From Chitinophagaceae bacterium (GTDB taxonomy: Bacteria > Bacteroidota > Bacteroidia > Chitinophagales > Chitinophagaceae): DNA of 64,000 bases. Each line of letters starts with the position of its first letter. Position 1 is the stretch's first letter. Where the stretch lies: contig JADKJV010000021.1 in the NCBI GenBank assembly GCA_016720825.1, positions 1 through 64,000 of the forward strand, written 5' to 3'. Of this stretch, positions 17,509 to 27,102 are shown one piece after another. A program made the translations under genes and the position numbers. The notes under the pieces were generated by a model. It was not told the DNA's origin. It saw nothing but the letters and a program-made list of their open reading frames with translations, and ran no database searches.

Positions 17509-17748
17509 ACTTCCGCAAACTGCCCGTTTTTGTGAAATTGAGTATGGCGTTGCAGCAATCACAGGCAGCGCAGATCCAGCCCTGGGTTTCGGCTGACGTA
17601 ATTTACCGGATAGTAGTTTTAAACATCGGGTTTTAGTTATAAATTCAGTTTCAGTAAGGGGTGGACAGTTGTTCAACCTCTAAACTGGTAAAATTCTCAA
17701 ACGTTGCTGGCAAGGCTGACAGCCCCAGCTCATTTTAACACGAACATC

Positions 17749-19302
17749 ATGAAGCTTTTTTACTACGCTGGTTTTATCCTTTCTTTTTGCAACAGGCATT
17801 TTTGCAAACCAGAAAGCAATATATAAACAATAACGGGAGTTTGTCAGGGACACAAATGTTATATTCAAACGACAACCAAATTACCGCATCTTTTAACAGA
17901 TCAACTTTCACAATAAAAAAGCAAGGGGTAAATATTTGGAATTCAAATGAAGAAGGTTCAATACTACCGGGTACCCGCGTTAATAGGCTGGCTTTGAAAA
18001 ACGGAAACGTACTGTTTTATTATAACAATTCAATGGTTTGGCAGTCGTTTACAAAATTTCCAGCCTCATCTAAACTGATTGTTGATACTGACGGGATTTT
18101 GAAAATCATCGGCCCTGGAAAAAAGATATTATGGGAAAACTTTGCAATAAAAGCAAATTCTAAAAAACCACCATTATTATACGCCGGAAGTGAAGGACCA
18201 ATTACCCCAAACTTTATAATTCCAACTGATAAACTTAAACTTTATGTGTTGTTTGCAGATTGGACTGATGCTAAAGCAGTAACAAATAATTTTGACAGCA
18301 TTTGGCAAATAGTGACCAACAATGGGGCATTAGAAAAATCTTTTGCACAACAAGGCAAAGCAATCAATCTGACTGTTGAACCTATACTTTCAAAAAAGTG
18401 GTTCACGCTTCCCAAAACATCTGTTTATTATTTTCCACCAGACAGTGCAGACAGTTATTGGAATTGGCAAGACTACACAAAAGACTGTGCTGCTGCATTA
18501 AATGCATCTTTCAATATTGATACGTTTACCAATAATTCAATTGCCGTAGTATTGAGTAATCCTGAAATTGCAGATAAGTGGGCTAAAGACATCCCTTGTG
18601 GTAATCACGAAATTTACTACAAGGGAATGAATACAATGATTACGTTTTTACCTAATCACTACACCTATAAAATACACCGCTTTAATGCACGAAATAGGAC
18701 ATAGTTATGGAACAAATGAATTATATGCCCCTCCGCCATTTAATTGGTATGATGAAGAAATGATGGGCTTTGATATGATGGGAAACAGCCACCTGGCAAC
18801 AAACTTTATGGGTTATCACAGATACCGTTATGGATGGCTTCCTTTTCTTAAAGAGGAACCCAGGATTATTTACTTAACAAACCAACAAACTTATAGTGTT
18901 ACACTAACACCTCTTTCAGCAAACAAAGGAATTAATGTGGTGCTTATACCAGATAGAAGAGTAAGTAAAGACAGCCTTGAACTGCCGTCCAAACTATGGG
19001 GCATTGAGATTTGTCAGGACGTTCAGGGCGAAGAACAATATTTTGCAGGCAAAGGGGAAAAAATGTTTTCAGAAGGCGATAGATTACTTATTTATACCGT
19101 TGAATACCCTGAATTACCGGACAAAAAAGCTATCAGATTATTCCCTAAAAAAGAATTTAATAAAGATACTGACAGGTGGAGAAATGTCTATTTATACAGT
19201 GACAAGGAAATCTTCGACAATCCAGGATCACCAATGACAGTTGAAATACATAAAATGGCCAATAACAACTACCAGTTACTAATAACAGTAAAACCAAGAT
19301 AG
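17749..19302 (+). pseudogene. Exported B-lectin plus M6-like metalloprotease, several frameshifts
   Basis: The reconstructed product is about 510 residues: signal peptide (MKLF... after removing one T near 17756), a bulb-type lectin domain (SLSGTQMLYSNDNQ, NGNVLFYYNNSMVWQ, LIVDTDGILKIIGPG) and a peptidase domain with the zinc motif HEIGHSYG encoded at 18688-18711. Frame changes are needed near 17756, 17820 and 18680. The C-terminus (18685-19302) reads cleanly to its stop. It resembles secreted M6/immune-inhibitor-type proteases. Either decayed or affected by indel errors. Confidence 0.55.
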
Positions 19303-19463
19303 AGAAACATTTCCTGTAACATTGGGTATTGGGCAATGCAGACAGTCCAATATTATTTCACAACCGGCGACAGGCGTATGTTTGCGCTGAAGCTTCAGCA
19401 TCAGGTGCACGGCGGATATGCCCGCTTTCGCTCCGGCGGGAAAGCCCGCATTGCAAGACCAAT

Positions 19464-19500
19464 CAAATCCGGGGTTTCTTTGTAAATTTATTCTTACAGG
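19464..19500 (+). repeat. Conserved leader block, copy 1
   Basis: Best copy of a block shared with 25990-26024 and, more weakly, 25340-25370. It lies just upstream of element E and the gene at 19577. The sequence TCTTTGTAAATTTAT may contain a Bacteroidota promoter, but the spacing between its elements is not the usual one. Confidence 0.45.
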
Positions 19501-19515
19501 CAACCGATCGGGTGA

Positions 19516-19557
19516 GGCAATGTCCTACACTGCCCAGGCCTGGCACATTGCACAGAA
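19516..19557. repeat. Cassette-boundary element E (right half, diverged)
   Basis: GGCAATGTCCTACACTGCCC then AGGCCTGGCACATTG aligns with element B at 4043-4079 (AAAATATCCTACATTAGACA then GGCCAACGACATTG). No left half could be defined. It lies 20 bases upstream of the next gene's ATG, a spacing like that of A-D to their genes. Confidence 0.4.
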
Positions 19558-19576
19558 TGTAATACACCAGTTATTC

Positions 19577-20462
19577 ATGAAGAAGATAATTATTTTTATT
19601 GCAGGGCTTTTCATAGTTATCTGTTGTTCGGCTCAAAAAAATAATTCTTTATCAACCAGCCCCCCGACGGGTATAACAACTGCAGCAACAGGCAAACCGG
19701 TTAAGCAGGTTCTTCAGGAAATCTGGAAATCTACCTCATTTAAGAATGGCGATAAATATTTCTGGCTTTACAATTACCAGTTCTTCAGATTTATGGATGC
19801 GAACGAGTTTAACCTGGTGAATAAAGAACCTTATTACCCGGGCTTTACCATTTTCGCCATCGCCGATAACAGTGCAGGCGGGGAACCTTCGGCTTTTTTA
19901 ATGTATGATAAAGACTTCAAATTATTTATCAATTACTTTCAGACAGGCAATAAAGGACCCCGTGAAATTGCAAATAGTATTACAGAAATATTCGGGACAA
20001 ATGATATCAGCAAGTTGTTAATCCCTCAAAAAGACAAGGCATTTTGGTCCTGGAGTGAATCGTCATTTAATAACAGTTCCTTTCCAACAGCGTACCAAAG
20101 GCGTTATCCCGGGCTTCGACTTGCGGGGCTATTTCAAAGACAGTCTGCCGGGAACATTTTTGACCTATCACGAGGAGTTTTCCAGGAAGACTTTTACGGA
20201 GTATTTTGCCCAATATAAATTAGACGCTTTCATACCGGGTGATTTTGCGGCATTCAGGACAACAGATAAAAAATTGCTGCAGCTGATTGATACACTAAAT
20301 GAACATTCAGGAGAAGAGGTCTTTTACCTGGTCGACTTTAATCCATCGGGCTATTGGGGCGTCGGAAATTATAAGGTACTCAATGATGAGCAGAGAAAGC
20401 ACGTAGAAAATTTCGGGCTATTATCAAATGCTAAAGAAATAGCAAAGCTTATGGGGTATTGA
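19577..20462 (+). CDS. Exported protein of unknown function, frameshifted
   Basis: Two frames (19577-20218 and 20055-20462) make a protein of about 295 residues. The ATG at 19577 gives a signal peptide ending CSAQ. The body has YFWLYNYQFFRFMDANEFN and, in the second frame, VIPGFDLRGYFKDSLPGTF and FYLVDFNPSGYWGVGNYK. The frame changes between about 20090 and 20105. I recognise no named family. It stands directly after element E. Confidence 0.5.
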
Positions 20463-20477
20463 CTATACGAAAGCCTC

Positions 20478-20984
20478 ATGCAACATCCAATCCCCTCATG
20501 TGCTCAATCAAATCAGACAATGGGAAAAAGACGAAATCTAAACGGGCTGCCCAACACACTTGAACAACGTTTCTTTTCAACTTTATTTTGGTGGGAAAAA
20601 GCATACATGGCTGACTGGATTTGGAATGCAGCTAACGAAAAAGGTGTGAAAGATCTTGTAATTGATATTTTACACAACACCGTTGTGCCCCGGGAATTGG
20701 AAATAAAGCCAATTGTTGCTCAACTTGCAAGTTTACGTGATACAATAGTTAAGACTTTGACCCGCAATGATTTTCCGCCTGACTTTATCGTTGATGCAAA
20801 ATTTACTATATTCATTTCACAACAGCACAAAGCATTGCGGCTGTTTTCATGCAAAGCAACACTGACCGACAAAGAAGGAAGGGTTTACGAAGGGAAGACC
20901 TATACTGAAAAAGCATATGAAATGTCTTCAAAGGTTTTTCAGGTGTCATTGATTGACAGAATTAGAGGAGTTTTCAGAAAATAG
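20478..20984 (+). CDS. Protein of unknown function
   Basis: A 168-residue cytoplasmic protein with no signal peptide. It begins MQHPIPSCAQ; a second ATG at 20520 (MGKRRNLNGLPNTLEQ) may be the true start. The middle is helical (WWEKAYMADWIWNAANEKGV) and the end alternates strands (FTIFISQQHKALRLFSCKA). I do not recognise the family. It starts 15 bases after the preceding gene, so the pair may be co-transcribed. Confidence 0.5.
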   Translation: MQHPIPSCAQSNQTMGKRRNLNGLPNTLEQRFFSTLFWWEKAYMADWIWNAANEKGVKDLVIDILHNTVVPRELEIKPIVAQLASLRDTIVKTLTRNDFPPDFIVDAKFTIFISQQHKALRLFSCKATLTDKEGRVYEGKTYTEKAYEMSSKVFQVSLIDRIRGVFRK

Positions 20985-21042
20985 AACAGCCGGCACCAGA
21001 CCCTTCACCCGCAGGCATAGTGCGACACCCAACTGACAATAA

Positions 21043-21591
21043 ATGCTACTATTTAAACATCCAAATTGCGAGAAGATAAAAATCGGGTCTGTTAACGTTT
21101 CAAGCGGACACCTCACATTTTTCGACCCTTTTTTGCATCAGCACTTCCCCAACAGGTTAGATCAAATTTTGGACAAAGGAAGTTTTGAAACGTTCCTGTA
21201 TAAGTTTAAAGACCCTGTAAAAAGCAACGGGATTATTGCAACGCAGGTGGTATTTAAAAATACCGAACCAGTGAATTGGCAAGATGCGGAATATTTAAAC
21301 GACCCGAAATCGGATTTTCATTATACTAACAGTTGCGGACTTATTGCTGACACAAACATTTTCAACGACCAAACTATTGAAAGCCTGAAAATGCATATTG
21401 ACAATGTAATTGGTACAGGAACCAGGGAGACAATAGGTTTTTATCAATTCAAACCAGGAAAAGATATTAATTGTGTTTATTTTGAATGTGGAAATGGTTG
21501 GTATGACCAAACAGCAGATTTAAAATGGGGATTCGACAAAGACGGAAAATTATGTTGCCTTTTAGTCGATTTTTACAGCCACTTACTTTGA
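21043..21591 (+). CDS. DUF4241-like protein
   Basis: A 182-residue protein without a signal peptide. The opening KIGSVNVSSGHLTFFDPF (about 13-30) and the ending ECGNGWYDQTADLKWGFDKDGK with VDFYSHL resemble DUF4241, a family that includes predicted immunity proteins of polymorphic toxin systems. The match is by pattern memory only. No toxin gene stands beside it, which would make it an orphan immunity gene if the assignment is right. Confidence 0.5.
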   Translation: MLLFKHPNCEKIKIGSVNVSSGHLTFFDPFLHQHFPNRLDQILDKGSFETFLYKFKDPVKSNGIIATQVVFKNTEPVNWQDAEYLNDPKSDFHYTNSCGLIADTNIFNDQTIESLKMHIDNVIGTGTRETIGFYQFKPGKDINCVYFECGNGWYDQTADLKWGFDKDGKLCCLLVDFYSHLL

Positions 21592-21656
21592 CAAACACCG
21601 GCAAGCACTCCCTGTTAACAGCTGCAACAAGACCTTTTAATTTTTAAAAAGTAATC

Positions 21657-22082
21657 ATGAAACAGAAACTAGTATTCTTATTGATTTTTATCGTAACCGG
21701 GACTTGTTGCTATGGCCAGTGTGAGAATAAAATTATTTTATCTGCTAAAGGAGCAGAGATATTAGACGAGCAAAACGAAGTCAGAATCAAGGACACGCTG
21801 CGGGCAACTACTATTAAATACGACTCAAAAGTTTTCGAAGTTATTTCCGGACATACGATACTGTTTGGTACCATTGACTCAATTTACTGTAACTGGAAAC
21901 TGCCATTTAAAGAAGGCAATACATACATAAAAGGAACCCTGAACTATGAAAACGGAGATCAATGGGTTACAAAACTAACCATTAACGGAAAAGATGGAAA
22001 GCTCACCTTACTGGTCGATATGGAGCACCCTGAAGCCAGTATAATGCGTTTTGTACTTGATAGATTCGAGGAAGATAAATAG
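21657..22082 (+). CDS. Exported protein of unknown function
   Basis: A 141-residue protein with a signal peptide (1-20, ending CYGQ). The mature part is predicted beta-rich (EVISGHTILFGTIDSIYCNW, TYIKGTLNYENGDQWVTKLTI) and ends acidic. I do not recognise the family. It starts at an ATG 65 bases after the preceding gene; the short gap contains TGTTAACAGC, too little to call a boundary element. Confidence 0.5.
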   Translation: MKQKLVFLLIFIVTGTCCYGQCENKIILSAKGAEILDEQNEVRIKDTLRATTIKYDSKVFEVISGHTILFGTIDSIYCNWKLPFKEGNTYIKGTLNYENGDQWVTKLTINGKDGKLTLLVDMEHPEASIMRFVLDRFEEDK

Positions 22083-22153
22083 CGTATCATATTAATACAG
22101 CGAAATCATCTGACATAGAAAATTGACACTCCCTTAAATTCAGCAGAATAAAA

Positions 22154-22825
22154 ATGAGTAAAACCGTTTTAATTACAGGAACAAGCAAGGGAATCGGATT
22201 AGCCCTGGCCAAAACATTTTTATCCCATGATTTTGAGGTTATTGGAACCTGCAGATCAGGAATTATTAAAGAACTGGATCACCCGCATTTCAAAGCATGG
22301 TCATTAGACTTGTCTAACACTGACAGTATTAAAAATTTCGACAAATATTTTCAGGATAATGGAACCCAGTTGGACATGGTAATTAATAATGCAGGCATCG
22401 GGCCTGACCTGGATTGTGATTTACCGGAAGAAAACAGTTTCAAACAGACATTCGATGTTAATGTGACCGGGACAACATTTTTTACAGAACAAATTTGTAA
22501 ACACGTAAAAACGGGGGGCAAAATAGTTAACATTTCTTCAAGAATGGGATCTATAGACAGGTGTGAATTGGCCGACTCCGTGGCATACAGAATGTCAAAG
22601 GCCGCCCTGAATATGTACACAAAAATTCTAACAAACAGGCTATCGGGTACACATTCTGTTGCATCAGTTCATCCAGGCTGGGTCAGGACGACGATATCAA
22701 AAAGCAATGTCAATGGAAGGCTTTCACCAGAGGAGTCTGCTCAACGGATTTATGACTTTGTTGTAAGTGACTTTAGGTCAGGGATATTCTGGAACGCTGA
22801 AACACAGGAAGAATGTAACTGGTAA
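22154..22825 (+). CDS. Short-chain dehydrogenase/reductase
   Basis: A 223-residue classical SDR. The cofactor motif TGTSKGIG is at 9-16, NNAG at 78-81, the catalytic Ser in NISSR (128-129) and YxxxK as Tyr145 and Lys149, so the whole Ser-Tyr-Lys triad is present. It is an NAD(P)H-dependent oxidoreductase of unknown substrate. The C-terminus is short and ends FWNAETQEECNW. It stands alone, 71 bases after the preceding gene. Confidence 0.85.
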   Translation: MSKTVLITGTSKGIGLALAKTFLSHDFEVIGTCRSGIIKELDHPHFKAWSLDLSNTDSIKNFDKYFQDNGTQLDMVINNAGIGPDLDCDLPEENSFKQTFDVNVTGTTFFTEQICKHVKTGGKIVNISSRMGSIDRCELADSVAYRMSKAALNMYTKILTNRLSGTHSVASVHPGWVRTTISKSNVNGRLSPEESAQRIYDFVVSDFRSGIFWNAETQEECNW

Positions 22826-23076
22826 AACAACGAACCGTCAGCACGGCTTTGGCAATATGGAAGAGCAAAGATTAAAGTCCCGGCTTCGGCAGACGAATAA
22901 CACTGCGCGATAGAATTATGAATGATTTTGTACTTTTAGTCAGCAGCGGCATTCAACAGGTAAAACACCGAATTCCGCCACACTTCCAGTGATTTATCGC
23001 TGGTGATAATTAGACCCCCAATTTTTTGAACATTCACTAATTAAAAAAACAGAAATGGGAATTTGCCTGAAAATAA

Positions 23077-23496
23077 TTGGTTCTAACAACGACAACGAAA
23101 AGAATACTTGTTTATACCTCTTCTGACCCTTGTGATGGACTGGCATTAATGCTTAAAAATAAATCGGACAACTACCGGACTGCACAAAAACTGGACGAAA
23201 TTCTTACGCCGGATGAAATACAATCAATTAAATGTACTTATGACGGGAACAGCATAAGCGTATCGGAGGGTTATGAAAGCTTTACTCCGGAATATGAAAC
23301 ACCGAACCGCCTGCAGGCCATCCTAAATAAAATAAAACGGTTTTACATTCAAAAATTGCTGTCAGATAAAACTTTAAGCGAAGCTCAGTTCAATGAAATA
23401 TTATTTGACATTGCCACGTTAAGTGAACTGTATACCGCGCTTGACATTGCGGGGAAACAAAACTTAAATGTTATATTGACAGTAGAAGATTTTTGA
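23077..23496 (+). CDS. Protein of unknown function, possibly frameshifted at its start
   Basis: A 139-residue frame opening MVLTTTTKRILVYTSSDPCDG from a non-ATG start. An ATG at 23055 in another frame opens MGICLKIIGSNNDNEK and then breaks, so an indel near 23080 may separate the real start from the body. The body has a helical C-terminus (YIQKLLSDKTLSEAQFNEIL). No family recognised and no signal peptide. The gap 23497-23731 upstream of the next gene holds no gene; it contains GCCGGGCCGGG near 23668 but no clear boundary element. Confidence 0.4.
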   Translation: MVLTTTTKRILVYTSSDPCDGLALMLKNKSDNYRTAQKLDEILTPDEIQSIKCTYDGNSISVSEGYESFTPEYETPNRLQAILNKIKRFYIQKLLSDKTLSEAQFNEILFDIATLSELYTALDIAGKQNLNVILTVEDF

Positions 23497-23731
23497 GCAG
23501 GACTACAAACTGCTGCAGTCAAAAGGGTTGCTCAAATGTGGCCGGATATACGAGTTGGGCATTCGTTCTAATATTCAAATGTCTCATTGGAAGCATATAA
23601 CATTTGGTTTTTTGTTATACCGGCACACAATTCGCCCCGCTGTAATAAAATGGTATCTTAGTATTGCCGGGCCGGGAGGGTTGTTTTAATTGGACCAAAA
23701 AGGTCGAAATCCTTAACGGGGTAAGTAAAAT

Positions 23732-24324
23732 ATGACAAGACTCTGTTTCATATCGATAGCTATTCTTCTTTCATTTTCTTCAGAAAGCCAATCAGGCAAA
23801 AACCGTGTTGTTACTGATAACGGCCGGAAATTTCAATACTCCGATTCTGCCGGAGTGACACAGTCTTATATTTCCTATTTCTCTGACAGCCTGCCTGTTC
23901 CTGACCTTGTTACCCTTGACGGAAAACGGATAACAAAATCAGATATTCAGGGCAAAACGGTCGTTTACAATTTTTGGTTTGTGGCATGCAGGCCATGTGT
24001 GGCGGAAATCCCGGCACTTAATCAGCTGGCTAAAAAATACCAGTCTGACTCTACCCTGTTTTTAGCACTGACATTTGATGATGAGAGCCGGATCAACGGA
24101 TTCCTGCAAAATCATGCATTTGATTTTCAGATAGTGAGTTTATCAGAAACAGAAATCGACAAAATAAAAAGATATCATTTTATCCCTTTACCGTTATTGT
24201 TACAAGGGAAGGGAAAGTTTCTTTCGCCCTGTTTGGCCGGCCCGCAGGCAAGAATCCCGAAGTTGAAATCTTCAACCTGCTTGATAAGCAAGTCGGGAAG
24301 GCCCTGCAGGTTGTGCGTAACTAA
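23732..24324 (+). CDS. Exported TlpA-like thioredoxin-fold protein, frameshifted
   Basis: A signal peptide (1-19) is followed by a redoxin domain: LVTLDGKRITKSDIQGK, then FWFVACRPCVAEIPALNQL with the active-site CRPC (near residues 89-92) and LTFDDESRINGF. The frame breaks near 24185. Past it the expected TVIVTREGKVSFALFGRP continues to a stop at 24324, giving about 197 residues. TlpA-like proteins reduce or shuffle disulfides outside the cytoplasm. It is followed by a TonB-like gene 32 bases later, in line with exported functions. Confidence 0.65.
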
Positions 24325-24356
24325 ATGCGCATACAAATTTGTTAAGCCATTTGACC

Positions 24357-24779
24357 ATGAGAAAATTTCAATTAGTCCTGCTTTGCCTGATATGTGTTGC
24401 CGGCAGTTCTGCCCAGACCGCAGTTAAAAGTTACGGGCGTGTCAATGTGGAAATTACCAAAGAAAAAAAGCCAAAAAGGATCCATACCAAAGTGGAAATA
24501 GTATCGGCGTTTACAGGTGGTGATTCTGCCTGGATACTATCGCTTGAGAAAACACTGGATCAATCCATTCCGTTTAAAAATGGTGCCAAAGCCGGAAAGT
24601 ATATCGTTACAGTGGTATTTATTACAGATAAAGATGGAAATCTTTCAGAGGTCCGTTGTTTAAATGACCCGGGGTTTGGCATGGGCGAAAAAGTTTTGGC
24701 GGCAATTAAAAAGAAACCCGTTTGGCGGCCGGCTTCCCAACCGGTGGAGGTAAGAGCATATCGGGGGACGAATCAATAA
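24357..24779 (+). CDS. Exported TonB C-terminal-domain protein
   Basis: A 140-residue protein; the ATG at 24357 opens a signal peptide ending GSSAQ. The C-terminal half shows the TonB C-terminal pattern: GKYIVTVVFITDKDGNLSEVRCLND then GMGEKVLAAIKKKPVWRPAS. Unlike energy-transducing TonB it has no N-terminal transmembrane anchor or Pro-rich spacer, so it is likely a free periplasmic TonB-like domain. It follows the redoxin gene closely. Confidence 0.65.
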   Translation: MRKFQLVLLCLICVAGSSAQTAVKSYGRVNVEITKEKKPKRIHTKVEIVSAFTGGDSAWILSLEKTLDQSIPFKNGAKAGKYIVTVVFITDKDGNLSEVRCLNDPGFGMGEKVLAAIKKKPVWRPASQPVEVRAYRGTNQ

Positions 24780-24801
24780 TTTTGCGGGGATAAGTAATTA
24801 T

Positions 24802-25296
24802 ATGGCAACAAGCAATATATCAATAGTAATTTTCTTCCTTCTTTCCACCATATTGTTATCCTGTAACTCCGGTCATGAATATACTGAACAAGACAAAATA
24901 TTTCACGCTACTGGTGCCAGCGGGGGGATAGGCGGAATTTATTTTGCGCTATATAAAAATCACAAATACCAGGTTTGCGAAACAGGTGGCTTAAGTGAGA
25001 AGTGTTATGATGGGGACTATACAATTGCAGGTGATACAATTATCCTGAATAACTTAAGTAAAGACAGTTACATAAAGAACAATCGACTTTTAATATGCAG
25101 GTATAATCAACAGGATAGCGCCTATTGGCAGTGGAAATACCCGGCACATGTTAATGACTGGTCTTACATGAGAGAAAGTGATCTGTCTTTTGGCAATATT
25201 GGTGATGTACACCAAATTGACATAAATAATACGCTTCTACTGGACACTACTTATTATTTTGTAATCAGGCTGGACAGCTTAAAGAACTATCGCTAA
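24802..25296 (+). CDS. Lipoprotein of unknown function
   Basis: A 164-residue protein with a lipoprotein signal ending LLSC (Cys at 21). The mature part carries GDYTIAGDTIILNNL, a pattern usual in small exported beta-sandwich proteins. I do not recognise a named family. It starts 22 bases after the TonB-like gene and may share its transcript. Confidence 0.55.
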   Translation: MATSNISIVIFFLLSTILLSCNSGHEYTEQDKIFHATGASGGIGGIYFALYKNHKYQVCETGGLSEKCYDGDYTIAGDTIILNNLSKDSYIKNNRLLICRYNQQDSAYWQWKYPAHVNDWSYMRESDLSFGNIGDVHQIDINNTLLLDTTYYFVIRLDSLKNYR

Positions 25297-25339
25297 GATC
25301 TTGGTGCAATGGAATCTATGACGTTGCATGTAAAGCACT

Positions 25340-25370
25340 GGATTTCTTAGTAATTTTATTCTAGCGTCAA
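25340..25370 (+). repeat. Conserved leader block, copy 2
   Basis: GGATTTCTTAGTAATTTTAT then TCTAGCGTC resembles the blocks at 19464-19500 and 25990-26024, each located 45-110 bases before an exported-protein gene on the same strand. TTTG-like and TAAATTTA-like words inside suggest a shared promoter. Confidence 0.3.
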
Positions 25371-25426
25371 GCAGTGTGTGGACAAGATGCCCACTCTCCC
25401 AAACCCATTATTCTAGCCGAAAATAT

Positions 25427-25942
25427 ATGCGACTACACATAAGCTATATTGTATGTATATTTTTGATTTTGGCTTTTAATAGTTGCCGACATAAAGAGAA
25501 CTTCGCTGGTTCATGGAAGCCATACGAAGTGAAGATCTGGGACAACTATCATCATGACTCATTGTTGTTTAACATAAATACAAGGCAGTTTTATTATGAC
25601 CATACCCAAAAATTATCAATCGACAGATTGACGCCTAGCTATAAAGACTCACTCCTGAAAATGTTATCAGCATCATACCTTACACTGGCAGAAGATGGCA
25701 GCTTTGAGATGGAAGACCATGCGATCTTTACACCAGCGCTGCATGATAATGCCTGGCACAACCTGGTTGAAGGGAAATGGGTTATTAATACGCATGATTC
25801 TACGCTGACGTTGACGCAGCAAAGTGGTCTGACTAAGTGTTACAGATTATTAGCATTTAGCGACAAAACGCTAATTCTTGGCGAGCTATTTGAGTGCATC
25901 ATTGGAACGCCAATTACAGAAATAAGCTTGAATCGGGAATAA
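25427..25942 (+). CDS. Lipoprotein of unknown function (lipocalin-like)
   Basis: A 171-residue protein. The ATG at 25427 opens a lipoprotein signal with FNSC (Cys at 20), preferred over the upstream frame extension. FAGSWKPYEVKIWDN after the signal and GKWVINTHDSTLTLT near the end are the paired strands typical of lipocalin-like exported proteins. No ligand can be named. It is a stand-alone gene between two leader-block copies. Confidence 0.55.
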   Translation: MRLHISYIVCIFLILAFNSCRHKENFAGSWKPYEVKIWDNYHHDSLLFNINTRQFYYDHTQKLSIDRLTPSYKDSLLKMLSASYLTLAEDGSFEMEDHAIFTPALHDNAWHNLVEGKWVINTHDSTLTLTQQSGLTKCYRLLAFSDKTLILGELFECIIGTPITEISLNRE

Positions 25943-25989
25943 CATTGACAAACACAGGTTTTGAGTAGTTGGCGAATTGATGAACTTTT

Positions 25990-26024
25990 CAAATCCTGAT
26001 TTTCTTTGTAAATTTATCTTATAG
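25990..26024 (+). repeat. Conserved leader block, copy 3
   Basis: CAAATCCTGATTTTCTTTGT followed by AAATTTATCTTATAG matches the block at 19464-19500 (CAAATCCGGGGTTTCTTTGT then AAATTTATTCTTACAG) over about 35 bases with few differences. It lies 50 bases before the next gene's start. Confidence 0.5.
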
Positions 26025-26073
26025 ACTGGCAGAGGTTCGATAAAACTGATCACCGAGCCAAGCCCCAATAATT

Positions 26074-26708
26074 ATGCGGCATTCCATGTGCAGATTCCTA
26101 CGATTACAGTTGTTCTTTTTTTTGACAGTGACAGTGTGCTTATTGTCATGTAAGTCTGTATCCAATCTTGGCTGCGACATAAATATGACCACTGAGTATA
26201 TAGAAAATAAATGCGGACTTTATAACGGTATACGGTTTGAGGAATTGAGGGTTGACACATTTTATGATGACAAGACACCTAAGATATACACAGTCCTTCT
26301 TGCTTTTGAAGGGCATTTCGATAAAAGCAAAACTGGTGATTTAAATAGAATATATTTTAGCAATTCTAATGGAATTTATATCTGGTGGACAGACACTACA
26401 ACAAACGGAATTTATCGAAACTGGAAGAACCAGCGTTCATTAATTGCAGAAGCGGACGAAATCAAACAAGACAAGGAAAATGAAGTTGAAATAATTATCA
26501 GTGACGATAGTCTCGTAAGAATAGGACATAATGCAAATGGTAATTTAGAAAATACAAATCCGAAAAATACCCAACCTGTCCGGTAAATTTCAAGCCAAAC
26601 ACCTGGTATTATATATCATTTTTTGACAAAAATTATGAGGCGTACCTGTATATTAATAACGAGATGAATTACAGAATTGAGAAAATCATTACGGCAGAAA
26701 ATTATTAA
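26074..26708 (+). CDS. Lipoprotein of unknown function, frameshifted near its end
   Basis: The signal sequence ends LLSC (Cys at 26) followed by an acidic beta-rich body (IRFEELRVDTFYDDKTPKIY, NGIYIWWTDTTTNGIYRNW). The first frame stops at 26584-26586, but in the next frame the text continues TWYYISFFDKNYEAYLYINN to a stop at 26708, which fits the same protein. The reconstructed length is about 210 residues. No family recognised. The indel lies between about 26560 and 26610. Confidence 0.5.
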
Positions 26709-26746
26709 TCAACCCCCTCAACGGAGGCACCAGTAACTTAGACAGC

Positions 26747-26950
26747 ATGCAATCCCTGAATAAATTCTTTTTGGTCTTACTCTTAATTGCATTCAAGACT
26801 CTTTCCTATTCCCAAACAGCAACAAATGACATAAAATATTTGCCCGGGAAATGGACTGTTTTTTATTCAGAAAACCCCCGGGATACAAGTGTAAAAAAAA
26901 TCGCTACTTATTCTTTTCAGAATATAATCTTTCACTTCACGGTGTCGGGG
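26747..26950 (+). CDS. 5' part of an exported lipocalin-like gene, cut by a homopolymer smear
   Basis: A signal peptide (1-23, ending SYSQ) is followed by IKYLPGKWTVFYSENPRD and SVKKIATYSFQ, the start of a lipocalin-like barrel. From about residue 67 the frame runs into G, C and A homopolymers and codes for meaningless Lys/Pro runs. The true downstream part of the gene is missing. Confidence 0.5.
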
Positions 26951-27080
26951 TTTAAAAAAAAAGGGGCCCGCCCCCCCCCCCCCAAGGGGGGAAAGAAAAA
27001 AGGGGGGTCCCCCCCCCCCCCCCAAAAAAAAAAAAAAAGTTTTTTCCCCACAAAAAAAAAAAAATTAAAACCCCCCCCCC
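26947..27080. other. Homopolymer smear, probable assembly artefact
   Basis: About 130 bases consist almost only of runs of A, C, G and T up to 15 long, unlike anything else in the window. The text looks like a normal sequence stretched into homopolymers. It interrupts the lipocalin-like gene. I treat it as low-quality sequence or a mis-joined contig end. Confidence 0.7.
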
Positions 27081-27102
27081 GCGCCTTATTCCTATAAGCC
27101 AA

